Part shown: positions 12,345 to 19,652 of the stretch, in pieces
Layout of the letters: the number at the start of each line of letters is the position of its first letter
Numbering within the stretch: position 1 is the stretch's first letter
Assembly: GCA_950059165.1 (NCBI GenBank)
Contig: CATLUC010000016.1
Coordinates: forward strand, 1-20,915
Length of the DNA: 20,915 nt
Direction of reading: 5' to 3'
From: an uncultured Clostridium sp.
GTDB lineage: Bacteria; Bacillota; Clostridia; TANB77; CAG-508
Program-made: the position numbers and the translations under genes
The notes under the pieces: generated by a model
Told to the model about the DNA's origin: nothing
The model's database searches: none
Seen by the model: the letters and a program-made list of their open reading frames with translations, nothing else

Positions 12345-13658
12345 TTAAAATACTCTATTCCAATAGTCAATTAAACGTTGCTTTTCAGATTTTGGAACAA
12401 TATTCATACGAAATGCAGAAATTGGCATTGTGTGGTCATAAAAAGCTTCCTCACCATCAGATACAGCTTTTAGCCATGATTTGCCTTTTATATAAATTTG
12501 GTAAACAACTGATAAATCTGGCGAATTTTGCAGTTTAAATTGCAAACTAGAAATACCATATAAATACTTACTAGCAATATCTGGTGGAATATAATATGGA
12601 GAATTAATATTTCCTGAAGAATTTACACCACAACCACCTAATTGTGTAAAAATATTACCTTTATACATAGTATTGTTTCCTGTATTATAGTCAATCCATG
12701 GACTGTATCCATGAGAATACATTAACTCAGAATAATTACATGGTCTAGAAACACCATTTCCCCAATGTGTGTAAACATAGCACCTTGCTTGTAAAGAAGA
12801 AGGAGAAATATTACCATCTAGTTTCATAAAAATGGCTTCTGTTTTACAAAGAGAATTAGAAGAAATGGTATTAGGCGAAGAAACAGAACCACTAGATACA
12901 AGAGTTTGCCTACTATAATCATCAGAACTTCCATATTGAAGAACAATATTAGTTGCATTTTTTATATCTACTAATACATCAGAAGAGTTCTGAGCTAAAT
13001 CTATAATTGGAAGTTGATAAGAAATATAATTATTGAATTCTTTAGTTAGAATTTTGCTATCGCCAGAAATGTCCCAACCAGATAAAGGTCTAATTGCCTC
13101 ATTTACAGATATTTCTGCTTTAGACTTATTATCAGAACTAGATATTTCTTGAAAATTTGCAACAGGTGGGGTGTTATCAATATAAATATTAGTAGAAAGA
13201 ATGGTTTCGTCATTTATTTGACCAGATTTATCTTCAACAATTCCTGATGGGATAAAAATAGTCAAAGAACCATCTGTTAAGGTATTATCAAAAGAAAATT
13301 CATAAATTTTATCAGTACCATTATCAGAAACTAAAGAAAAGGTTTTAAAGTTTGGTTCAATTATTTTATCTACTACCAATATTTGAATATTATCTAGAGA
13401 AAGATCGTTTCTAACAATATTTTTTTCGGTTAGTTTAATATGTCCTGAAATAGTATGATTTTTATTAGCATAAGTAGGATAGTCACTATTAGAAGAAATA
13501 ATATCAGTAAGAGTTATTTTTGGCTTACATCTATCAATATCTAATTTGGCAACTGTTCGAATGTCTTCAATTACATATTTAGCAAATGCAGTTTGAAATG
13601 CTAGATTAAAAATTGTAATTAGTAGGAAAGAAATAAAAATTTTTGTTATTTTGTGCAA
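12345..13658 (-). CDS. Secreted surface protein with ChW-like C-terminal domain (437 aa)
   Basis: TTG start at 13658 with AAAGGAGG seven bases upstream. An N-terminal signal peptide (about 1-26) ends in AFA, followed by KYVIEDIRTVAKLDID, a motif also seen in the facing surface proteins. The middle (about 45-260) looks like one or more beta-sandwich, Ig-like domains, with NTPPVANF typical of a domain boundary. The C-terminal part (about 340-425) ends with VVYQIYIKGKSWLKAVSDGE, which resembles a degenerate clostridial hydrophobic-W (ChW) repeat: aromatic residue, YxxHVQNxGW-like strand, then WVSDG. ChW domains are found on secreted clostridial proteins and bind surfaces or glycans. Probably a cell-surface adhesin or matrix partner. 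It has its own promoter and is convergent with TIGR04086. Confidence 0.75.
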   Translation of the reverse strand: MHKITKIFISFLLITIFNLAFQTAFAKYVIEDIRTVAKLDIDRCKPKITLTDIISSNSDYPTYANKNHTISGHIKLTEKNIVRNDLSLDNIQILVVDKIIEPNFKTFSLVSDNGTDKIYEFSFDNTLTDGSLTIFIPSGIVEDKSGQINDETILSTNIYIDNTPPVANFQEISSSDNKSKAEISVNEAIRPLSGWDISGDSKILTKEFNNYISYQLPIIDLAQNSSDVLVDIKNATNIVLQYGSSDDYSRQTLVSSGSVSSPNTISSNSLCKTEAIFMKLDGNISPSSLQARCYVYTHWGNGVSRPCNYSELMYSHGYSPWIDYNTGNNTMYKGNIFTQLGGCGVNSSGNINSPYYIPPDIASKYLYGISSLQFKLQNSPDLSVVYQIYIKGKSWLKAVSDGEEAFYDHTMPISAFRMNIVPKSEKQRLIDYWNRVF

Positions 13659-13683
13659 TAAAATGCCTCCTTTCGATTTTTAT

Positions 13684-13717
13684 AATGTAATAGAAAGTGG
13701 ATATTTTCTATTACATT
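13684..13717 (-). promoter_or_regulatory. Leader hairpin of the ChW-like gene
   Basis: AATGTAATAGAAA (13684-13696) and TTTCTATTACATT (13705-13717) are exact reverse complements with an 8-base loop. It lies in the leader between the minus-strand promoter and the ribosome site, about 10 bases from AAAGGAGG, so it may be an operator or a translation-control hairpin. Confidence 0.55.
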
Positions 13718-13779
13718 AATGAAGTTTTGTTTAAATTAATTTGGAAAATAAAGAAATAAAAATTAGAAAATACAACAAT

Positions 13780-13808
13780 ATTATACTGTAAAATAATGGA
13801 AAAGTCAA
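13780..13808 (-). promoter_or_regulatory. Promoter of the ChW-like gene
   Basis: On the minus strand TTGACT (13803-13808) and perfect TATAAT (13780-13785) are spaced by 17 bases. It is arranged back to back with the plus-strand promoter at 13894. Confidence 0.75.
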
Positions 13809-13893
13809 CTAGTGAAAACAATTTTTTGTATAAAGTTGATAAGCATTTGTTATCCAAAAGGCGAAAAGTGTCGAAAACTGCGATGAAAAGTTG

Positions 13894-13922
13894 TTGACAA
13901 ATCCAAAAAATGGAATTATAAT
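13894..13922 (+). promoter_or_regulatory. Promoter of the TasA/camelysin-like operon
   Basis: Perfect TTGACA (13894-13899) and perfect TATAAT (13917-13922), 17-base spacing. About 100 bases of AT-rich leader follow before the TTG start at 14028. The divergent arrangement suggests co-regulation of both surface units. Confidence 0.85.
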
Positions 13923-14027
13923 AAATTTACATTTTCAAAATTTTATTTTCATTCAAAAAAATTTCATTCAGAAATTTTATCGAAAAATATCCAAAACAAA
14001 AACAAAGACAGAAAGGAGGAATGCTTA

Positions 14028-14618
14028 TTGAGTAAAAAGAAAAAGGCACTATTAGTAATAGCTATTTTGTCTATTGTAGTATTATCTTTTATAGGAGGAC
14101 AAAGTTATTCAAAATATGTAACACAAATAACAGGTACAGGAACATTAGATGTTGCAACATGGAACTTTAAAGTAAATGGCTCAACAGAAGAAAGACAAAC
14201 TATATCATTAGCTTCAACAAGTTATAAACCCGTAACTTTAGCAGATGGCAAAATTGCACCAGGAACAGAAGGAAGATTCAATATTGAAGTAGACGGAAGA
14301 GATTCAGAAGTTAGAATTTGGTATACAATTTCAATAGAAAAATCAAGTAATGCACCAAGAAATTTATATTTTACATTTGGAAAAACCAAATTTCAAGCTA
14401 ATGAACTAGTTACCGTGATATCAGCATCTTTAGATGTAGGAAATACATATAGTGCTGTAAAGACATTTCCAATTGAATGGCATTGGGATTATGAAACAGA
14501 CAATGGTGATGGAATAGAAGCAGGTGACATAATCGATACAGAAGATGCAAAAAATGCTCAAGAATTTACATTTGATGTAATTGTTAGAGCCCAACAACTT
14601 CAACCAGAAAAGAGTTAA
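14028..14618 (+). CDS. TasA/camelysin-like surface protein (196 aa)
   Basis: TTG start at 14028, eight bases after GAAAGGAGG; the nearby ATG at 14021 runs into a stop at once. The protein has a basic N-terminus, a hydrophobic signal segment (about 7-24) ending in GGQSYSKYV, and then TGTGTLDVATWNF, a layout like SipW-processed TasA and camelysin, whose mature forms begin near such a site and build extracellular fibres. The body contains KIAPGTEGRFNIEVDG and FPIEWHWDYET, both with close counterparts in the protein at 15275, so these are paralogues. No SipW-type signal peptidase gene is in the window. The role as matrix or surface-fibre subunit is inferred from this resemblance. Confidence 0.8.
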   Translation: MSKKKKALLVIAILSIVVLSFIGGQSYSKYVTQITGTGTLDVATWNFKVNGSTEERQTISLASTSYKPVTLADGKIAPGTEGRFNIEVDGRDSEVRIWYTISIEKSSNAPRNLYFTFGKTKFQANELVTVISASLDVGNTYSAVKTFPIEWHWDYETDNGDGIEAGDIIDTEDAKNAQEFTFDVIVRAQQLQPEKS

Positions 14619-14691
14619 AACTTTACGAACGATAAAAATTTTGAAAATGTATAATCTGATAAGTAGGTTTATTGTAATTATTCTATTTTAA

Positions 14692-14722
14692 GTAAGGGCA
14701 AAAAGAAAATAATTGCCCTTAC
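14692..14722 (+). other. Intercistronic hairpin in the surface operon
   Basis: GTAAGGGCAA (14692-14701) pairs exactly with TTGCCCTTAC (14713-14722) over 11 bases; the following bases are AAAAAAT, not T. It may be an mRNA-processing or stability stem that adjusts the first gene's level above the next two. Confidence 0.5.
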
Positions 14723-14745
14723 AAAAAATATTTTGGGAGGGATGA

Positions 14746-15256
14746 ATGAAAAAGAAAAAAACATTAAAAGAAAACAAAAGAGGAATAATACTTATTTTAT
14801 TAAGCATTATTGTAATAGCCTTGTTCTTTTCAGGATATAGTATGGGAAAAGAATATAGCAATACAATTGTAGAAACAAAAGCAAAAGTAGCTAAGCCAAT
14901 ATTAATTGTAGAAAATAATCCAGTAGTAGAAGTAAATGGAAAAAAAGAAAGGCAATATTATGATTTTAAAGTTAAAAACTATCAAGAAGATGGAGAAATT
15001 ACACGGAATTAATTTAGATTATAATGTTGAAGTTTTATCCCCAAAAGAAAAAGCAATATCTTTTAAACTATATAAGGACAAGCAAGAAGTTCCACTAGAA
15101 AATAACAAAACAAGTAATATGAAATTACATAAAGAAAATAGACAAGAAGATTGCTACCAGTTAGAAATTATTTATGATAAAACCCAAAATTATTCTATAA
15201 ATGACATTTTGCAAGATGTACAAATAAAGGTACATTCAGAGCAAGAAAAAGGGTAA
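14746..15256 (+). CDS. Surface protein with KYV/VAK-type N-terminus, read through a CGG shift (169 aa)
   Basis: ATG at 14746 after GGGAGGG. A membrane or signal segment (about 13-33) is followed by MGKEYSNTIVETKAKVAKPI, the same kind of module that opens its neighbours. The zero frame reads YYDFKVKNYQEDGEIT and meets CGG AAT TAA at 15004; skipping the C continues as GINLDYNVEVLSPKEKAISF with a beta-rich domain to 15256. Neither half makes sense alone: the second frame has no ribosome site and its only upstream starts give a nonsense Lys-rich tail. Joined length is 169 residues, similar to the neighbours. Likely secreted and co-assembled with the TasA/camelysin-like proteins, as a different subfamily. 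Confidence 0.75.
15004..15007 (+). other. CGG recoding site 4 (ACA CGG A)
   Basis: In-frame CGG followed at once by AAT TAA in the zero frame; the conserved domain goes on at the overlapping GGA. Confidence 0.8.
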
Positions 15257-15274
15257 AGGAGAAATAAAAGCAAA

Positions 15275-15850
15275 GTGAAAAAACAAAAAAGAAAAATCAT
15301 TTTGGTCATAATTATTATAGTTCTATGTATTATTTTCTTTCAAAATTTCAAAAAAGCAAAAGGCGAATTTCAAGATGAACTTATTTTTTTCAAATTATTT
15401 TCTTCTTCGCAAGAAACAAATGAAAAAACAAATCATCAACAATATAATTTTAAATTAGAAGATGAAAAACCTAAATTAAAAAACCTAAAGTTAATGGATA
15501 CGATAGACAAACAAACACTAGTACAAGAAAAAATAGCACCAGGGACTAAAGGGAACTTTGAAATAGTGCTAGAAACAAATGAAAAAATCTATTACCAAAT
15601 AAAATTTGAAAGTAAAACAGATAAACCACAAAATTTGAAATTTCAAATGAATGGAGAAGGTAGAGAGTACGAAAAATTAGAAGATATGCAATCTCAATTG
15701 CAAGGAGAAATAAATGAAAATAAAAGGATTATAATAAATTGGGAATGGAAATATGAGGAGAATGAAACAAAAGATAAGCAAGATACAAAAGATGGACAAA
15801 CTATTGGAAAATACAATTTTACGATATATGCTATTGGAAAGTTACAATAG
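15275..15850 (+). CDS. TasA/camelysin-like surface protein paralogue (191 aa)
   Basis: GTG start at 15275, with AAAGGAG (15255-15261) overlapping the stop region of the previous gene. A signal or membrane segment occupies about residues 7-23. The body repeats landmarks of the 14028 protein: EKIAPGTKGNFEIVLETN for KIAPGTEGRFNIEVDG, PQNLKFQMNGEG for APRNLYFTFG, and INWEWKYEEN for IEWHWDYET, so the two share one beta-sandwich fold. It is more charged (Lys, Glu) and lacks the SKYV motif after the signal. It is the last gene before a terminator, so the three surface genes form one operon. Confidence 0.75.
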   Translation: MKKQKRKIILVIIIIVLCIIFFQNFKKAKGEFQDELIFFKLFSSSQETNEKTNHQQYNFKLEDEKPKLKNLKLMDTIDKQTLVQEKIAPGTKGNFEIVLETNEKIYYQIKFESKTDKPQNLKFQMNGEGREYEKLEDMQSQLQGEINENKRIIINWEWKYEENETKDKQDTKDGQTIGKYNFTIYAIGKLQ

Positions 15851-15894
15851 TAATTTTACGAAATCAGTTTGTATATATTATAGTAAATGATACC

Positions 15895-15937
15895 TTAGTG
15901 CAAATTAATATTAAGAATTAATTTGTACTAATTTTTT
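15895..15937 (+). terminator. Terminator of the surface-protein operon
   Basis: TTAGTGCAAATTAAT (15895-15909) pairs with ATTAATTTGTACTAA (15917-15931), one mismatch, followed by six T. Confidence 0.85.
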
Positions 15938-15969
15938 AATCCAATGTTTTAAAAAATTCTCAAAAATGG

Positions 15970-15998
15970 TTGATATTTTTTATATTTTAGGGTAAAAT
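15970..15998 (+). promoter_or_regulatory. Promoter of the HD-secDF operon
   Basis: TTGATA (15970-15975) and TAAAAT (15993-15998) with 17-base spacing, placed after a terminator and 32 bases before the HD-gene ATG. Confidence 0.7.
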
Positions 15999-16029
15999 GA
16001 TAAAAGGTTAAAATAGGAGGCAAAAGTAT

Positions 16030-16690
16030 ATGATACAATTACAAGATGTCATAGAAAACAAAGAAGTTGAAGCCTTGATTTTAGGAGCACAAAAACAATT
16101 AGATGGACTACGGTTACACAGAACACAGTCACAGGCACATTTCCATTGTTTCTAAAAGAGCAGGAGAAATATTAGAAACTTTAAATTATCCAGCAAGAAC
16201 AATTGAACTTGCAAAAATTGCAGGATATTTACATGATATTGGAAACTGCGTAAATCGTGTAGACCATGCACACAGTGGTGCAATTTTAGCATACAACATT
16301 TTAAAAGACATGGGAATGCCAGAAGAGGAAAGAACTGAAATTATGATGGCAATTGGCAATCATGATGAACAAACAGGAACAGCTGTAAGTGATATATCGG
16401 CAGCACTAATTTTAGCAGATAAGTCAGATGTGCATAGAAATAGGGTTTCTAATACAAATTTATCAACATTTGATATTCACGACAGAGTAAATTATGCAGT
16501 AACAGATGCTGAGTTAAAAATTGACAGCAAAGAAAGAAAAGCAATTTTATGCTTAAATATTGACACTAAAATATGTCCAGTATTAGATTATTTTGAAATT
16601 TTTATGGACAGAACTATGATGAGCAAATATGCAGCAAAATATTTAAAAATATGGTTTGAACTAGTAATCAATAACACAAAGTTATTATAA
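16030..16690 (+). CDS. HD-domain phosphohydrolase, read through a CGG shift (219 aa)
   Basis: The ATG at 16030 lies eight bases after AGGAGG (16016-16021) and opens a frame reading MIQLQDVIENKEVEALILGA. At 16111 the in-frame CGG occurs; skipping its C gives QLDGLGYTEHSHRHISIVSK, the normal family N-terminus, where LGYTEH is conserved. HD metal ligands are visible: His36, His68-Asp69 in YLHDIGN, His79, and GNHDE further on, with ADKSD and FDIHDRVNYAV later. HD enzymes hydrolyse phosphate esters of nucleotides or cyclic nucleotides. The gene heads the operon with secD and secF, a common clostridial arrangement. A start at the ATG of 16103 would have no ribosome site and lose the first helix. 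Without the shift a stop comes 13 codons after CGG. Confidence 0.88.
16111..16114 (+). other. CGG recoding site 5 (CTA CGG T)
   Basis: In-frame CGG; the highly conserved LGYTEH segment is restored only by going on at the overlapping GGT. Strongest single case in the window. Confidence 0.85.
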
Positions 16691-16725
16691 GAATATTGTG
16701 TCTTAGAAAGGAATGGAAAGTAAAA

Positions 16726-18192
16726 ATGAAAAAAATAAAAATATTAACTATTACTTTAATAATTGCAGTAATCACAATGGTAGCATTTTTTGGAGTGTAT
16801 ACAAAAGCACAAAATAGAATGGAAAATCAAGTAAAAGATTATTCATATGGAATGGACATAAAAGGTTCTAGAAGCATAAGGCTTGTAGTAAATAATGAAA
16901 GTACTACAACTGTAAAAGATACAGAAGGAAAAGTTGTAGAAGACAGCACAAGTTTAACTGATGAGCAAATTGCAGAAAAAGGATATGTAAAAGAAGTAAC
17001 ACCTAATAACAGTGAAGAAGTAAAAACTTTAGAAAATTACAAAACATCTAAAGAAATTATAGAAAAAAGATTAGAAAAATCTGGTGTTCAAAACTATATA
17101 ATCAAACTAGACGAGCTATCAGGAACAATTGCAGTAGAACTTACAGAAAATGAAAATACAGATAAAGTTATAAGCACACTTAATCAAGCAGGAAAATTCG
17201 AAATAATAGACAGTGAAACAAAAGAAGTTTTAATGGATAATAATGATATTAAAAGAGCAAGAGTAATGTATGGTTCTAGCAGTAGTGGAACAACAGCAGG
17301 AACAACTGTATATTTAGATATAGAATTTAATAATAATGGTAGCAAAAAATTAGAAGAAATAAGTCAAAAATACGTAAAATCAGAAGAAACACCAAAAGAC
17401 GAAACTACAACAACAGAAGGCGAAACAACAAATAATGAGGCAGAAAATACAGAAACAGACAACAACACAACACAAGACAATGCAGCAACTGAAAACACAG
17501 AAAATAATGAAGAAACAAATGAAAAGAAAATAACAATGCAAATAGATGGCAGTGAAATAATGTCAACAAGCTTTGAAGACCCAATAAGAACAGGAAGACT
17601 ACAATTATCAATGGGTGGAAGTTCAACAGACCAAAAGAGTATACAAAGTAGTATTGAACAAGCTTCTAATATGGCAACTCTATTAGATACAGGAAAAATA
17701 CCAGTAAAATATAACTTAGAAGAAAACCAATATATATTATCAGAAATAACAGGTGAAGAAATTGCAATTGGAATTTATGTAGTGCTTGCAATTATTGTAA
17801 TAGGACTAATAGTACTAATTATAAAAAACAAAGCACAAGGAGCCTTAGGAGTTATCTCATACATTGGATTTATAGCTGTACTTAGTATAGTGTTACGTTA
17901 TACAAATGTAGTATTATCAATAGAAGGTTTTTTAGCAATAGCAATTACCTTAATACTAAACTATATATTAGTAGCAAAGCTAGTATCAAAAGCAAAACAA
18001 GAAAAAGTATATATAGATTTCTTTATAAAAATAATACCAGTAGCTATTACAGCAATTACATTCTGTTTCATAAGATGGATGCCTATTAGTAGCTTTGGTA
18101 TGGTAGTATTTTGGGGAATTGTATTGATTTTTGCTTATAATGCAATAATTACCAATAGTTTATTAAAAATACAAAAAGGAAAGGAAAAATAA
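16726..18192 (+). CDS. secD: Protein-export membrane protein SecD
   Basis: SecD works with SecF at the SecYEG translocon, using the proton gradient to pull exported proteins through. The ATG at 16726 is chosen because the N-terminal membrane helix (IKILTITLIIAVITMVAFFG) begins there and GGAATGGAAAG lies upstream. The first helix is followed by YGMDIKGSRSIRL, a degenerate form of the GLDLQGG motif, the periplasmic-type P1 domain, and then an acidic Thr/Asn/Glu-rich insert (about 222-275) of low complexity. A second conserved segment (TGEEIAIGIY) leads into five membrane helices with the usual RND pattern. 488 residues; two bases before secF. It has no in-frame CGG, unlike the HD gene ahead of it. 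Confidence 0.9.
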   Translation: MKKIKILTITLIIAVITMVAFFGVYTKAQNRMENQVKDYSYGMDIKGSRSIRLVVNNESTTTVKDTEGKVVEDSTSLTDEQIAEKGYVKEVTPNNSEEVKTLENYKTSKEIIEKRLEKSGVQNYIIKLDELSGTIAVELTENENTDKVISTLNQAGKFEIIDSETKEVLMDNNDIKRARVMYGSSSSGTTAGTTVYLDIEFNNNGSKKLEEISQKYVKSEETPKDETTTTEGETTNNEAENTETDNNTTQDNAATENTENNEETNEKKITMQIDGSEIMSTSFEDPIRTGRLQLSMGGSSTDQKSIQSSIEQASNMATLLDTGKIPVKYNLEENQYILSEITGEEIAIGIYVVLAIIVIGLIVLIIKNKAQGALGVISYIGFIAVLSIVLRYTNVVLSIEGFLAIAITLILNYILVAKLVSKAKQEKVYIDFFIKIIPVAITAITFCFIRWMPISSFGMVVFWGIVLIFAYNAIITNSLLKIQKGKEK

Positions 18193-18194
18193 AA

Positions 18195-18851
18195 ATGAAA
18201 GATATGAGCCAAAAATCAAAAATAATATCATTTTTAGTATATGGTATAGTAATTATAGGAATAATTGTAACTGCAACAATAGGACTAAACTTCGATTTAA
18301 AATATCAAGAAGCAAAAAGAATACAATTATATATTGGAAAAACTTTTGAAACATCAGATGTAAAACAAATAGCTAAAGAAGTTTTAGGAAACCAAAAAGT
18401 AGACATCCAAAAGGTAGAAGTATACGAAGATACTGCCAGCATTCTAGCAAAAGATATAACAGATGAGCAAAAAAAAGAAATAGTTAATAAAGTAAATGAA
18501 AAATACAGCTTAGAATTATCAGCAGACCAAATAGAGACAGTAACAATTCCAAGAACAAGGGGAAGAGATATTATAAAACCTTATATAATGCCATTTGCAA
18601 TAGCAACAATTGTTATATTAGTTTATATGGCAATTAGATATTATAAATTAGGATTAGTTAAAACAGTGGCAAAAGCTCTTGCAACTTTAGTTTTAGGACA
18701 AGCATTTTTACTTGCAATTATGGCAATTACAAGAATTCCTGTAGGAAGAATAACAATTCCACTTGTACTTGCAACATTTATAGCTACACAACTAGAAATG
18801 ACAATTCAATGTGAAAAACTTTTAAAACAAAGCAAAGAAGAAGAGAAATAA
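18195..18851 (+). CDS. secF: Short SecF-like protein-export protein
   Basis: It starts two bases after the secD stop and is 218 residues, clearly shorter than typical SecF (about 290-300). One N-terminal helix (about 10-31) is followed by NFDLKYQEAKRIQLYIGKTF, a weak version of the GxDFxGG region, then a soluble domain, and about three more membrane helices (about 130-205). Two of the usual helices seem absent or compressed. The pairing with secD supports SecF identity; sequence alone is distant. A terminator follows at 18858. Whether the shorter form is normal for this lineage cannot be seen here. Confidence 0.75.
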   Translation: MKDMSQKSKIISFLVYGIVIIGIIVTATIGLNFDLKYQEAKRIQLYIGKTFETSDVKQIAKEVLGNQKVDIQKVEVYEDTASILAKDITDEQKKEIVNKVNEKYSLELSADQIETVTIPRTRGRDIIKPYIMPFAIATIVILVYMAIRYYKLGLVKTVAKALATLVLGQAFLLAIMAITRIPVGRITIPLVLATFIATQLEMTIQCEKLLKQSKEEEK

Positions 18852-18857
18852 AACTAG

Positions 18858-18887
18858 TAACCTTACAAAAACGTAAGGTTATTTTTT
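18858..18887 (+). terminator. Terminator of the HD-secDF operon
   Basis: TAACCTTAC (18858-18866) pairs with GTAAGGTTA (18873-18881), loop AAAAAC, then six T. Confidence 0.92.
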
Positions 18888-18925
18888 AAAATTGTATGTT
18901 ATAATATAAGTGGGAGTGATAGAAA

Positions 18926-19597
18926 ATGCAAGAAATCTTAATAGTTGAAGATGAAGAAAAACTAAGAAACGAACTAGAAACATTTTTAAAAAACAACGGA
19001 TATCAAGTAAAAACATTAAAAAATTTTGACAATACAATAGAAGATATTCTAAAACTTTCACCTGACCTAATATTATTAGACCTAAACTTACCAAAATTTG
19101 ATGGTCAGTATATTTGCAAAGAAATTAGAAAATGCTCACAAATACCAATTATAGTAATTACAAGCAAAGACAATGAATTAGATGAACTAATAAGTTTAAA
19201 TCATGGAGCAGACCATTATATTACAAAACCTTTTAATATACAAATTTTGCTTGCCAAAATAGCATCATTGTTACGAAGAATAAACATGGAAAATAGCAAT
19301 TTAGACAAAATTGATGGAAAACAATTTGTATTAAACTTAGCAAAAAGCACAATAGAAAAAGGAAATAAGGAAATTGAATTAACAAAAAACGAATTCAAAA
19401 TATTAAAATACTTATTACAACATAGGCAAAAAATTGTATCAAGAGAAGAAATTATGGAATGCTTATGGGACAGTGAAAGTTTTATTGACGACAATACTTT
19501 AACAGTAAATATAACAAGATTAAGGAACAAATTAGAAGAATTAGATTTAAAAGAATTATTACAAACAAAAAGAGGACAAGGCTACATTTTGTGTTAA
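18926..19597 (+). CDS. OmpR-family response regulator (BceR-like)
   Basis: A 223-residue response regulator. The receiver domain shows the acidic pocket near Asp9, the phosphoacceptor Asp52 in LLDLNLP, Thr79 and Lys101 in YITKPF. The C-terminal winged-helix domain (about 130-223) has KNEFKILKYLLQ, REEIMECLW and NITRLRNKLE, ending RGQGYI, typical of OmpR/PhoB-type DNA binding. GGGAG precedes the ATG, and TATAAT (about 18899) marks a probable promoter with a weak -35. It pairs with the kinase 55 bases downstream; the kinase form suggests the BceRS group that senses cell-envelope antibiotics, normally controlling an ABC exporter, not visible here. The CGG at 18997 is out of frame. Confidence 0.92.
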   Translation: MQEILIVEDEEKLRNELETFLKNNGYQVKTLKNFDNTIEDILKLSPDLILLDLNLPKFDGQYICKEIRKCSQIPIIVITSKDNELDELISLNHGADHYITKPFNIQILLAKIASLLRRINMENSNLDKIDGKQFVLNLAKSTIEKGNKEIELTKNEFKILKYLLQHRQKIVSREEIMECLWDSESFIDDNTLTVNITRLRNKLEELDLKELLQTKRGQGYILC

Positions 19598-19652
19598 AAA
19601 AGTGAAAGACCTTTAGAAATAATTACAATTTTGGAAAGGATGATAAGCAAAA

